Of a stretch of 64,000 bases of DNA, positions 48,031 through 56,241 are shown in pieces (the stretch's first letter is position 1; each line of letters begins with the position of its first letter). The DNA lies in NCBI RefSeq assembly GCF_000147715.2, contig NC_017934.1:248001-312000 (forward strand). The letters are read 5' to 3'. Under the pieces are notes generated by a model. It searched no databases. It was not told the origin of the DNA and saw nothing but the letters and a program-made list of their open reading frames with translations. Source of the DNA: Mesotoga prima MesG1.Ag.4.2. GTDB taxonomy: Bacteria; Thermotogota; Thermotogae; Petrotogales; Kosmotogaceae. Made by a program: the position numbers and the translations under genes.

Positions 48031-48582
48031 CTATGAAAGAAGTTTGGCTATTTCGTCTACTTCCTTTTCGTCAGGCATCTCACCATCAACTGCCATTTCC
48101 ATGATTTTGCCTGCTATGTAAGATAGAAGACGATGAGACACTTTGGAAGCACGTCTCATTGACATTGAAGATCCTAGCGCTCTCTCTAATCTATCGTAGA
48201 AGTCGGCCCTCGCATTGATAAGGATCTCCCTCACTCTTTTGTTCTTCATTCCGTGAAGCCAGAGATATACAAGAGAAACCATTATATCTGGCCTTTCAGA
48301 ATAGAGCTTCAACAGTTCTGCGTAAAGATCTCTTGTAATCTCTACAGGCTGTTTGCCTTGGTCGATGAGTGGTTCGATTCTCGGCAGGACGTAGTTGTTG
48401 AGAATATGCCTTGATAGATCGATTAGCATTCCCTCTTTCGAACGGTGGTGATAGTGAATAGCCGCAAGGTTCACTTCTGCTATCCCTGAAACCTTACGTG
48501 TGCTCAGGCCTTCGATCGTTTCTTCAGCGATGACCTGTATAGCAGCCTCCATTATTCTCTCTCTTGTTTCTTGACCGCGCAC
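48031..48582 (-). CDS. TetR-family transcriptional regulator
   Basis: About 183 residues. The GTG at 48582 is chosen because AAAGGAGTG lies just upstream; the longer TTG start at 48600 precedes that site. The N-terminal helix-turn-helix reads TRERIMEAAIQVIAEETIEGLSTRKVSGIAEVNLAAIHYHHRSKEGML, the TetR plan. The ligand domain (residues ~70-183) is not recognised. It has its own promoter. The targets are unknown; the divergent or adjacent transport genes are possible. Confidence 0.9.
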   Translation of the reverse strand: MRGQETRERIMEAAIQVIAEETIEGLSTRKVSGIAEVNLAAIHYHHRSKEGMLIDLSRHILNNYVLPRIEPLIDQGKQPVEITRDLYAELLKLYSERPDIMVSLVYLWLHGMKNKRVREILINARADFYDRLERALGSSMSMRRASKVSHRLLSYIAGKIMEMAVDGEMPDEKEVDEIAKLLS

Positions 48583-48617
48583 TGTCGTCACTCCTTTCAA
48601 TCATTCGTATAACACAG

Positions 48618-48646
48618 ATTATATCACATCGTTACAGGAAAAACAA
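48618..48646 (-). promoter_or_regulatory. Promoter of the TetR-family gene
   Basis: On the minus strand: TTGTTT (48646-48641), a 17-bp spacer and TATAAT (48623-48618), about 20 nt before AAAGGAG. The -35 lies inside the T-run of the arcC terminator. Confidence 0.55.
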
Positions 48647-48670
48647 AAAAAGCCGGAGAATCTCTCCGAC
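48642..48670 (-). terminator. Intrinsic terminator of arcC
   Basis: On the minus strand an eight-pair stem (with one G-U pair) around a three-base loop is followed by TTTTTTTGTTTTT, seven bases after the arcC stop. Confidence 0.8.
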
Positions 48671-48676
48671 TTCTGT

Positions 48677-49615
48677 CTATGCAACGATTCTTGTACCCGA
48701 CTCTCCTTTGAGCGCGAGATCTACATTTTCCAGAGAAGTAATGATCGCTTCCTTTCCGGTTAGAGAGACAAATTCGATTGCGGATTCTATCTTTGGCAAC
48801 ATGCTTCCCTTAGCAAAGTGACCGGCTTCCATCAACTCTCTTCCTTCTTTTACAGTCAATTCCTTCAGTTCCCTCTGGTTGTCTTTTCCAAAGTTTATGT
48901 ACGCGTAGTCTACTCCTGTAAGGATAACAAGTGCGTCCGCTTCAATTAACTTCGCCAGCAGGGCAGAAGCTCTGTCTTTGTCAATGACGGCTTCGACGCC
49001 TTTAATTTGTCCCGATTCGTCTCTGACCACCGGTATTCCACCGCCGCCAGCCGCCACGACGATGGTGCCGTCCTTTATCATCTCCCTAATAGGTTCGATT
49101 TCAAGAACGTCAAGGGGCATAGGTGAAGGCACTACACGTCGATAACCTCTTCCGGCATCTTCTTTGACGGTCCAGCCTTTGGTTCTCTCGAGTTCTTTGG
49201 CCGTCTCACTATCATAAAACGGTCCGACGGGTTTGGAAGGATTCTCGAAACCCTTGTCGTTCTTGTCCACAACTATCTGAGTCAGAACGCACGCGATATT
49301 CTTTCTTGTGTTTCTCTTGACAAGTTCATTGTTCAAAGTCTGGGTTATCAAGTAACCAATTGAACCCTGTGTCATTGCATCGTTTACGTCGATCGGAAAG
49401 GGAGGGAAAACGTCCTTCGCTATATCCTGCTGAACAAGGAGATTTCCAACCTGCGGTCCATTGCCATGAGTAATTACAAGCTCGTAACCTTCCTCTACCA
49501 GATCTGCAAGATAGGCAGTCGTCGAGAGCAGGTTCTTCTCCATAACTTCTGCTGTGGGTTTTTCGTTTGGTTTGTTGAGCGCGTTGCCGCCTATTGCAAC
49601 TACGATTCTCTTCAT
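48677..49615 (-). CDS. arcC: Carbamate kinase
   Basis: 312 residues, amino-acid-kinase fold. It opens RIVVAIGGNALNKP and contains ITHGNGPQVGNL, VVAAGGGGIPVV, VIDKDRASALLAKLI and LVILTGVDYAYINFGK. It converts carbamoyl phosphate and ADP to ATP, ammonia and CO2. It starts 8 nt after the ornithine carbamoyltransferase stop. The pair can ferment citrulline to ornithine with ATP gain. No arginine deiminase gene is in the window. Confidence 0.95.
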   Translation of the reverse strand: MKRIVVAIGGNALNKPNEKPTAEVMEKNLLSTTAYLADLVEEGYELVITHGNGPQVGNLLVQQDIAKDVFPPFPIDVNDAMTQGSIGYLITQTLNNELVKRNTRKNIACVLTQIVVDKNDKGFENPSKPVGPFYDSETAKELERTKGWTVKEDAGRGYRRVVPSPMPLDVLEIEPIREMIKDGTIVVAAGGGGIPVVRDESGQIKGVEAVIDKDRASALLAKLIEADALVILTGVDYAYINFGKDNQRELKELTVKEGRELMEAGHFAKGSMLPKIESAIEFVSLTGKEAIITSLENVDLALKGESGTRIVA

Positions 49616-49623
49616 ACTTCCCC

Positions 49624-50565
49624 CTATAGCAGTGTGGCTATCATTACTGCTTTTATTGTATGTTTTCTGTTCTCGGCTTCCTCGAAGACTCTAGAGGCAG
49701 GACTTTCGAAGACATCTTCGGTTACTTCATTTCCCTTCACGGCAGGCAGACAGTGAAGGAAGATAGTCTCTGCCTTTCCGGTCTTTTTCATCATCTCAGC
49801 GTTAACCTGATAAGGTTTAAGCAGAGCAATCCTTTCTTGAAGCTTGTCCTCTTCACCCATCGATGCCCAGACGTCTGTATAGACTGCATCGGCGTCCTTT
49901 AGTGCAGAGTCGACATCTTCAGTGACCTCGACCGTAGCTCCGGATTGTTTTGCGATCTCTTTGCACTTGCTGACAATAGCCGGATCGGTGTGAAGTCTCT
50001 CCGGACCGCACGCTACGAAATGCAACCCCATCTTCGCGGACCCTATCATGAGGGAGTTGGCCATGTTGTTTCTGGAATCCCCCACAAAGACCAGCTTTCG
50101 TCCTTTCAGGCTGCCGAGGCTTTCTTCGATAGTCATGAAATCCGCAAGAATTTGGGTTGGATGGTATAGGTCGGTAAGCCCGTTATAGACAGGAACGCCA
50201 GACCACTGCGCCAGAACTTCAACAGTCTCTTGCTTGAAGCCCCTGAACGCTATCGCATCGAACATTCTTCCTAGTACTCTTGCCGTGTCTTTCAAATCCT
50301 CTTTCACTCCAAGATGAATATCGTCCTTTGAGAGAAAGACCGCATGGCCGCCCTCTTCACCGAAGGAAGTTTCGAAAGCAGTTCTTGTCCTTGTTGAGCG
50401 CTTCTCAAATACAATGGCAAGCGTTCTCCCTGCAAATCTACTCGTCGGTGTACCGGCCCTCTTTTCGACCTTCACCTGTCTTGCAATATCCAGTAGATAG
50501 CGAATCTCGTCTGTCGTGAAATCAAGCAGTGTCAAAAAGCTCTTTCCTTTAAGGTTTACGCCCAT
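49624..50565 (-). CDS. argF: Ornithine carbamoyltransferase
   Basis: 313 residues. The carbamoyl-phosphate loop FEKRSTRTRTAFE, the HPTQILADFMTI segment and HCLPAVKGNEV with the active-site Cys are all present, as is the ornithine-binding WASMGEE. It acts either way between ornithine plus carbamoyl phosphate and citrulline. Coupling to carbamate kinase suggests the catabolic direction (arcB-like), which sequence alone does not settle. The ATG follows AAGGAGGG. Its promoter and a palindrome lie upstream. Confidence 0.95.
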   Translation of the reverse strand: MGVNLKGKSFLTLLDFTTDEIRYLLDIARQVKVEKRAGTPTSRFAGRTLAIVFEKRSTRTRTAFETSFGEEGGHAVFLSKDDIHLGVKEDLKDTARVLGRMFDAIAFRGFKQETVEVLAQWSGVPVYNGLTDLYHPTQILADFMTIEESLGSLKGRKLVFVGDSRNNMANSLMIGSAKMGLHFVACGPERLHTDPAIVSKCKEIAKQSGATVEVTEDVDSALKDADAVYTDVWASMGEEDKLQERIALLKPYQVNAEMMKKTGKAETIFLHCLPAVKGNEVTEDVFESPASRVFEEAENRKHTIKAVMIATLL

Positions 50566-50596
50566 CTTAACCCTCCTTGTTTTAGTTATCTCTAAT

Positions 50597-50625
50597 ATAA
50601 TACATATATAAGACTATGCTTTCAA
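50597..50625 (-). promoter_or_regulatory. Promoter of the argF-arcC operon
   Basis: On the minus strand: TTGAAA (50625-50620), a 17-bp spacer, TATTAT (50602-50597). Confidence 0.6.
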
Positions 50626-50626
50626 T

Positions 50627-50652
50627 TGCGTTTATTCGTACGAGGAAACGCA
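50627..50652. promoter_or_regulatory. 26-bp near-perfect palindrome, candidate operator between argF-arcC and argS
   Basis: The outer arms TGCGTTT and AAACGCA surround a central TTCGTACGA-type palindrome. Eleven of 13 symmetric pairs match, and one of the two exceptions is T-G. It ends one base upstream of the argF -35. That position suits an activator of argF or a shared regulator of both divergent units. Confidence 0.55.
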
Positions 50653-50728
50653 GATTAAACCATATCACAACAATGCGGTGTTATGCTTTTGTATGCTAAG
50701 GTATATTGGCCAGATTAGGAGGTGGATT

Positions 50729-52360
50729 GTGTTTAAGGAGAAGCTGGAGAACTCAATAAAGAAAGTGCTGGAGGAATTTGACATTTATGATGACAAAATC
50801 GATTTTAAGGTTGAGATACCTCCTGAGGGGTTTGGTGATCTTTCTACAAATGCCGCGTTTATTCTTTCGAGGATCCTGAAGAAGAGCCCGAGAGAAATCG
50901 CTAATATAATCTGCGACAGACTCGGCAACGAAGCCGACTATAGCAGAGTGGAGGTTGCCGGACCAGGATTCATAAACGTTGATTTCTCCATTACATATCT
51001 ATCCTCTGTACTGGCGGAGTTGATCGATGCGCCGGATTTCTGGAAGAGAAAGGGCGATACGAGAATTCAGTTTGAATTTGCAAGCGCCAACCCAACGGGT
51101 CCCTTTACAGTCGGTCATGGGCGCCAGGCAGTATTTGGAGATGTTCTGTGTCGAGTCTTTTCATGTAGAGGGTACGGCGTTCACAGAGAGATGTACATAA
51201 ATGACGCGGGAAGGCAGATTGGACTCCTGGGCCGCTCTTTGTGGGTTAGATACAATCAATACCTCGGTGTAGAAGAGGAGCTACCTGAGGATGGCTATCA
51301 GGGTGAGTATTTGATCGATATTGCCAGGGGACTTGCCGGTGAGATCGGAGAGCGTTTCAAGGCGGTTTGGAACTCAGAGGCCGAAGCTTTTTTCAAGAAA
51401 TATGCTCTCGACAAGATGCTGGAAGATATTATGGGAACACTCAAGAGGCTGAGAGTGGAGTTTGATAACGTCTTCTTTGAGAGCTCTCTGATAGACGATG
51501 GAACTGTTGACTCCGTAATTGGCATGCTTGAAAGAAAAGAGTTGATATATGAATCGGAAGGGGCGAGGTGGCTTAAAGTCTCAAACTTTGTGGAGGATGA
51601 TGATAAGGTCCTCGTGAGATCGAACGGAAGCTATACTTACTTCATGACCGACATTGCTTATCATTACAATAAGCACGATAGGGGTTTCAAAAAGGTATTT
51701 GATATCTGGGGTGCGGATCACATGGGCCACATTCCTAGGATGAATGCTGCTATGAAGGCCCTGGGAATAGAAGATGGATTTCTGAATGTGATTGTCCATC
51801 AGTACGTAAATCTCAAAAGAGAGGGTGAAGTGGTAAAGATGTCGACCAGAAGAGGGGAATTCACAACCTTGGATGAGCTAGTTGAAGCTGTTGGAGTGGA
51901 TTCGACGAGATACTTCTTCGCGATGTTCGATCCTGACACTCACATGCTTTTTGACATAGATCTGGCAAGGCAGAGATCGAATGACAATCCTGTCTTTTAC
52001 GTCCAGTATGCCAACGCAAGAATAAGCAATGTATTCAGAACTGCTAAGGAGAAGAACGTGAAAAGATCGAGAGATTCGCTTGAGCTTCTCGATTCTCAGG
52101 AAGACAGGAGGATCATCAAGCTGCTGACGATTTTCCCTGAGATTTTGGATTCGGTAGTCGCAGATTACAGAACAAACCGTCTAACGTCTTATCTGGAGGA
52201 TCTGTCCAGGGCATTTCACGGTTACTACAACAAGAATATCATTGTAGACCCGGAGAACCCGGCACTTTCAGGTGCAAGGTTAGCTTTGTGCGAAGCGATT
52301 CAGAACATTTTAAGGAGCGGATTAGAGCTTCTTGGCGTTGAGGCTCCCGATAGTATGTAA
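50729..52360 (+). CDS. argS: Arginyl-tRNA synthetase
   Basis: 543 residues. The GTG at 50729 follows AGGAGGTGG; the longer frame to 50678 begins before that site. It has an N-terminal ADD1-like domain, then NPTGPFTVGHGRQAVFGD, where the class I HxGH motif reads T127-V-G-H130. The KMSKS loop is K370-MSTRR, as in many ArgRS. The C-terminal anticodon-binding DALR domain includes ADYRTNRLTSYLEDLSRAFHGYYNK. It charges tRNA-Arg. The stop overlaps the rlmD start by one base (TAATG). Confidence 0.96.
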   Translation: MFKEKLENSIKKVLEEFDIYDDKIDFKVEIPPEGFGDLSTNAAFILSRILKKSPREIANIICDRLGNEADYSRVEVAGPGFINVDFSITYLSSVLAELIDAPDFWKRKGDTRIQFEFASANPTGPFTVGHGRQAVFGDVLCRVFSCRGYGVHREMYINDAGRQIGLLGRSLWVRYNQYLGVEEELPEDGYQGEYLIDIARGLAGEIGERFKAVWNSEAEAFFKKYALDKMLEDIMGTLKRLRVEFDNVFFESSLIDDGTVDSVIGMLERKELIYESEGARWLKVSNFVEDDDKVLVRSNGSYTYFMTDIAYHYNKHDRGFKKVFDIWGADHMGHIPRMNAAMKALGIEDGFLNVIVHQYVNLKREGEVVKMSTRRGEFTTLDELVEAVGVDSTRYFFAMFDPDTHMLFDIDLARQRSNDNPVFYVQYANARISNVFRTAKEKNVKRSRDSLELLDSQEDRRIIKLLTIFPEILDSVVADYRTNRLTSYLEDLSRAFHGYYNKNIIVDPENPALSGARLALCEAIQNILRSGLELLGVEAPDSM

Positions 52361-53679
52361 TGGAAGAACTTCGTATTGAGAAGCTAATCGCAGGAGGTTT
52401 CTCTCTCGCCAGAACAGCTGACGGGAAAGTAGCTTTGCTCGATGCGGGTTATCCAGGCGAAGTTGTTGAAGCTAGCAAGAAAAAGGGAAGAAGCGACTTC
52501 CATACGATGAAGGTTGAGAGAGTGCTTGTCCCTTCAAATAGCCGGAGAGAAAGGCTTTGCAGGAACTTTCCGGTATGCGGCGGATGCGACTGGCAGACAC
52601 TTGACTATTCAGAACAGCTTTTCTGGAAGAGAGAGGTAATTAGTGAGCAGTTCAAAAGAGTAGGAAAGATTGAACTGGAGGACTTTGAGATTGTTCCTTC
52701 ACCAAGAGAGACGAATTACAGACTTAAGATGGAGTATGTGTGTCACGGGGGGAAAGATGGGCTTTCTCTCGGTCTTTATAGGAGGAATAGCAACTCTCCC
52801 GTTAGTTGCCAGGGTTGTGTGTTGGGCCTGAAAGACTTCGAAAAGGCCAGATCGGGTTTCGAGGAGATACTGAGGAAAACGGCAATCGTTCCATATAACA
52901 GGGTTACTGGAAGAGGCGAACTCAAGCATGTAATTCTAAGAGGCAACGGAAGAGAAATCATGGCAATACTTGTTACAAAAGGAGAATGTCTTCCCGATGA
53001 AAACCGTATTGTCTTGGAGGTTAGGAAGAAGCTTCCCTATGTCTCGACGCTCGTTCATCTTATGAATGCGAACGACAGGGTAGTTATGAGAGGCGTTTCG
53101 AGAACGCTTTTCGGGGAAGGGGTAATCGACCAGGAGCTTTCCGGAAGAAAGTTTGAGATTCCGCCCGTAGCCTTCTTTCAAAACAATCTCGAAGTTACGG
53201 AGTCGATTGTCAGTCATATATTTAATGAGATGAAGGATACGGCTGGCGACTCTCTTCTTGATCTTTACAGTGGCATAGGAACATTCTCTATCACCGTTGG
53301 GAAGAAGATGGGCCGTGTCACCGCGGTAGAATCGAATCCCGTATCTGTTAAGGCTCTCAAGGCAAATTCGAATCTTAACGGAATGTTTGGGATCGAAATC
53401 GTGTCGAGCGATGTTATTGAATTTCTCAAGTCTGATCAGCGTCACTACTCTACGATAATTCTCGATCCGCCCAGATCCGGAGTCGGTTCGGAGATTGGGC
53501 TTCTCGATAAGTTTGGCGCTTCCATGGTGTTTTATGTGTCCTGTGACCCTACTACCCTGGCGAGAGATACCGCAAAGCTCAGAGAGTCAGGCTACAAAAT
53601 CTCTTCGGTAAAGGCTTTCGATATGTTTCCCCAGACATGGCACGTGGAAACAGTTGTGTGTCTTGTCAAAAAGCGATAA
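52360..53679 (+). CDS. rlmD: 23S rRNA (uracil-5)-methyltransferase, TrmA/RlmD family
   Basis: 439 residues. A TRAM-like N-terminus is followed by iron-sulfur cysteines (CRNFPVCGGCDWQ and a later Cys in SCQGCV). The SAM motif LDLYSGIGTFSI, DPPRSGVG, and FYVSCDPTTLARD with the nucleophilic Cys complete the methyltransferase. The family methylates U1939 or U747 of 23S rRNA, or U54 of tRNA; the exact target is not certain from sequence. The start codon overlaps the argS stop, so the two are coupled. Confidence 0.88.
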   Translation: MEELRIEKLIAGGFSLARTADGKVALLDAGYPGEVVEASKKKGRSDFHTMKVERVLVPSNSRRERLCRNFPVCGGCDWQTLDYSEQLFWKREVISEQFKRVGKIELEDFEIVPSPRETNYRLKMEYVCHGGKDGLSLGLYRRNSNSPVSCQGCVLGLKDFEKARSGFEEILRKTAIVPYNRVTGRGELKHVILRGNGREIMAILVTKGECLPDENRIVLEVRKKLPYVSTLVHLMNANDRVVMRGVSRTLFGEGVIDQELSGRKFEIPPVAFFQNNLEVTESIVSHIFNEMKDTAGDSLLDLYSGIGTFSITVGKKMGRVTAVESNPVSVKALKANSNLNGMFGIEIVSSDVIEFLKSDQRHYSTIILDPPRSGVGSEIGLLDKFGASMVFYVSCDPTTLARDTAKLRESGYKISSVKAFDMFPQTWHVETVVCLVKKR

Positions 53680-54146
53680 AGTCGACCGAGTGGAGTTTGC
53701 TTCACATAGCTTGGAAATCTGCATCTCCGAAAGCAAGGAACTGAGAGTCAAGAAATGAAGCGGCAGGTAACCTGTCAGGAATTTGCGGAGGACTGAAAGC
53801 CTCCTGGAATAGTTTGACATTCTCCGCCGAGAAGACCGGTTCTTCGTTGTTCGTTCTTGGAACCAGATCCCGGATCCCAAGATGACATCGAATGGTTACT
53901 CCGAAAAAACGCTACATCTCGTTATCTGAACTTATTTCATCATCGCGATCCCATGAATCGCTGTACGCTAAAAAACAAGAACTCGCTGGCCACGAATGAA
54001 AACTGCGTTGTGCGGCAACGAGCCATTAGTAAAGATAAGCATGGGTGGCTTCAACTACTTTTAACACTCATTAATTCTTATGCAATTCCAGATTGTATGG
54101 CCTATAATTAGCTGAAAAGGGTTGCTTGCCTGAAAGGAGATAAGCA
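53680..54146. other. 467-bp intergenic region
   Basis: No supported gene; an 84-codon plus-strand frame (53857-54111) matches nothing I recognise and has no good ribosome binding site. TTGACA at 53814-53819 lies in a stretch that nearly repeats the one at 17214-17240, but no -10 follows here. TATAAT at 54103-54108 may serve the next gene, which has GAAAGGAG before its TTG. Confidence 0.45.
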
Positions 54147-55223
54147 TTGGCTAGAAGGAGTAGCGGCGGGTCGTCATCCAGCAACAGAAGCAGTGGCGGA
54201 AGAAGCGGAGGATCGTTCAGCAGCAGTCGAAGCAGCCGATCCTCAAGCAGCAGCTCAAGCAGCTCCAGGGGAAGCACTTCTAGGCCTGGAAGCTCATTTC
54301 CTTCGGGTATATTTGGTAGTTCTTCCCGCAAAAAGGTTGGCACGTCAACCTTCAGAATTCCTGTCGGAGGTTCCAGGAGACCAACTGCGGGGGGATCAGG
54401 AGTGAACACTGCCGGGTGTGCAGGATGCGGCGGCTGCAGTCTCTTTGTATTTGGTGTAATCGTCATCGCTATATTACTGATTGTGCTAGTAGCCTCGGGT
54501 ACTTTCTCCTCTTGTGGGAGTAATCCTGGAAATGTCGAGATCACGAAATCGACGATCGCGAGAGAACCGCTGCCAAAAGGATCGGTCAACGAAACCGGGT
54601 ATTATATGGATGAGCTCGGGTGGATCAACAAAGATTCCGTTCTTATCAACGGCTTGAAACACTTCTATCAGGAGACGGGCGTTCAACCTTATCTATATAT
54701 AACAGATACGGTAAACGGTTCTCACTCACCCACTGCCGATGACCTTGCAGATTTTGCTAGTGGACTTTACGACAAACTTTTCACAGACGAAGCCCATTGC
54801 CTCATAGTCTTTTTCGAATACGGCGACGGTTATATGGATAGATATGTGTGCGGTAATCAGGCGAAGACAGTTATCGACGACGAGGCTGCCGATATCCTTC
54901 TCGATTATATAGACAAGTATTATTATTACGATAACTTTGCCGATGAAGAGTTCTTCGCCAAGGCATTCAGCGACGCGGCAGACAGGATCATGGCTGTAAC
55001 CAGATCTCCCTGGATTCCGGTATTCATTGTAATAGGAATCATAGCAGTGATTGTGCTCTTGCTTTTCTGGTGGAGCAATGTGAAGAGACAGGAGAATATC
55101 GAGGCGAAGCAGACGCAAGAGATCTTGAACACCCCTCTTGAAAAGTTCGGAGATCAGGAAGTTGAGGAATTAACCAAAAAATATGAGAAGAAAGATGAAG
55201 GAAATGAGTCAAAAGAAAGTTGA
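54147..55223 (+). CDS. TPM-domain membrane protein with Ser/Gly/Arg-rich N-terminus
   Basis: 358 residues, TTG start 7 nt after GAAAGGAG. Residues 1-90 are low complexity, almost only Ser, Gly and Arg, ending in CAGCGGC. A TM helix follows (about 96-117). A TPM domain (about 128-275) contains NETGYYMDELGWI, ETGVQPYLYITD and DEAHCLIVFFEYGDGYMDRYVCG. A second TM helix (about 288-308) and a charged tail close the protein. TPM proteins are membrane-anchored, and similar ones sit beside pspA in other bacteria. It lies 43 nt before pspA, so a shared envelope-stress role is likely. Confidence 0.78.
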   Translation: MARRSSGGSSSSNRSSGGRSGGSFSSSRSSRSSSSSSSSSRGSTSRPGSSFPSGIFGSSSRKKVGTSTFRIPVGGSRRPTAGGSGVNTAGCAGCGGCSLFVFGVIVIAILLIVLVASGTFSSCGSNPGNVEITKSTIAREPLPKGSVNETGYYMDELGWINKDSVLINGLKHFYQETGVQPYLYITDTVNGSHSPTADDLADFASGLYDKLFTDEAHCLIVFFEYGDGYMDRYVCGNQAKTVIDDEAADILLDYIDKYYYYDNFADEEFFAKAFSDAADRIMAVTRSPWIPVFIVIGIIAVIVLLLFWWSNVKRQENIEAKQTQEILNTPLEKFGDQEVEELTKKYEKKDEGNESKES

Positions 55224-55266
55224 AGCTATCACACGAGCCTTAGAGGCTTGATTCTGGGAGGAAAAG

Positions 55267-55944
55267 ATGGGTATTCTTGACAGGTTCAATGACATTATCA
55301 AGTCAAATGTAAATTCTTTGCTCGACAAGATGGAAGATCCTTCGAAGATGATCGACCAGCACCTTCGTGAACTTAGCGAGGATCTTGCCGAAGTGAAGCG
55401 AGGAACTGCAGGTGTAATTGCAGAGGAGACGAGAACTAAGAGACTGGTCGATGAAAACGCGGCAGAGGTGGCAAAGTACGCTGACTTCGCAAAGCGGGCA
55501 TTGCTTGCAAAAAACGACGGAGACGCAAAAGTCTTTATCGCAAAGAAGCAGGAGCTCGAAAACGTGGGCGCAGGGCTAATGACGGCTTACGCGGCAGCCC
55601 ACGAAAACGCTGTTAAAATGCGCCAGATGCACGACAAGCTAGTTTCGGATATTGAATCTCTCAAAAACAGACGCGCAATGATCAAAGCTAAGGTGGCCGT
55701 CGCAAAAACGCAGAAGAAGATTAATGAAGTCAGTTCTTCGGCAGGTAAGACGCAGGGAGCAATAGATGCGGTTGGGAGACTGGAAGAAAAGGCACAGAAG
55801 ATGCTTGATGAAGCAAATGCCATGGCCGAACTCAATACTGAGCCGATTGACAAAGCAAAGGCTCTCGAAGAGAAGTATGCGGCGAAGAGCTCCTTTGCAG
55901 TCGATGAGGAGCTTGAACAGATGAAGAAGGAGCTGGGGATCTAG
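55267..55944 (+). CDS. pspA: PspA/IM30 family protein
   Basis: 225 residues, nearly all helical. It starts MGILDRFNDIIKSNVNSLLDKMEDPSKMIDQHLRELSEDL, the PspA/Vipp1 signature, followed by long coiled-coil helices (to about 190). These proteins form ESCRT-III-like assemblies that protect membranes under stress. The ATG follows GGGAGG. It is probably co-transcribed with the TPM gene before it. Confidence 0.92.
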   Translation: MGILDRFNDIIKSNVNSLLDKMEDPSKMIDQHLRELSEDLAEVKRGTAGVIAEETRTKRLVDENAAEVAKYADFAKRALLAKNDGDAKVFIAKKQELENVGAGLMTAYAAAHENAVKMRQMHDKLVSDIESLKNRRAMIKAKVAVAKTQKKINEVSSSAGKTQGAIDAVGRLEEKAQKMLDEANAMAELNTEPIDKAKALEEKYAAKSSFAVDEELEQMKKELGI

Positions 55945-56241
55945 AAACTCTTTAGACAGTTTTGTCTCTGCTTTCTTGAGAGGAACAGTATCTCAAGAAG
56001 ATTCTATTCGAAGACGGTTCATGTACGTCATTATACTGAAATTGGCGGATAACTTGTAAGTGGGGTCGAAGATTGATGCAGCACATTCCTGCTGTACCAT
56101 AGTGATTCTCTTCGGCCTTTCTCTTTTTGTGACAGTTCGAGTCTTCGGAAGAAGCAAGTGAACGACAGGAAGAATTTGGTACTTCTCGATTTGGAAGGAC
56201 CCTCTGCGACACTTGACAGTAGTTATTAGTGGGGGCTAAGA
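55945..56241. other. 297-bp region after pspA with two small hairpins
   Basis: Two inverted repeats follow the pspA stop: AGACA/TGTCT (55954-55967) and TTCTTGAGA/TCTCAAGAA (55973-55999). Neither has a T-run, so they are weak terminator candidates. No gene was seen. GTGGGGGC about 10 nt before 56242 looks like the old ribosome binding site of the pseudogene. Confidence 0.45.

Noticed and set aside
53857-54111. 84-codon plus-strand frame between rlmD and the TPM gene
   Set aside because: No ribosome binding site or known motif, and the sequence does not look protein-like.
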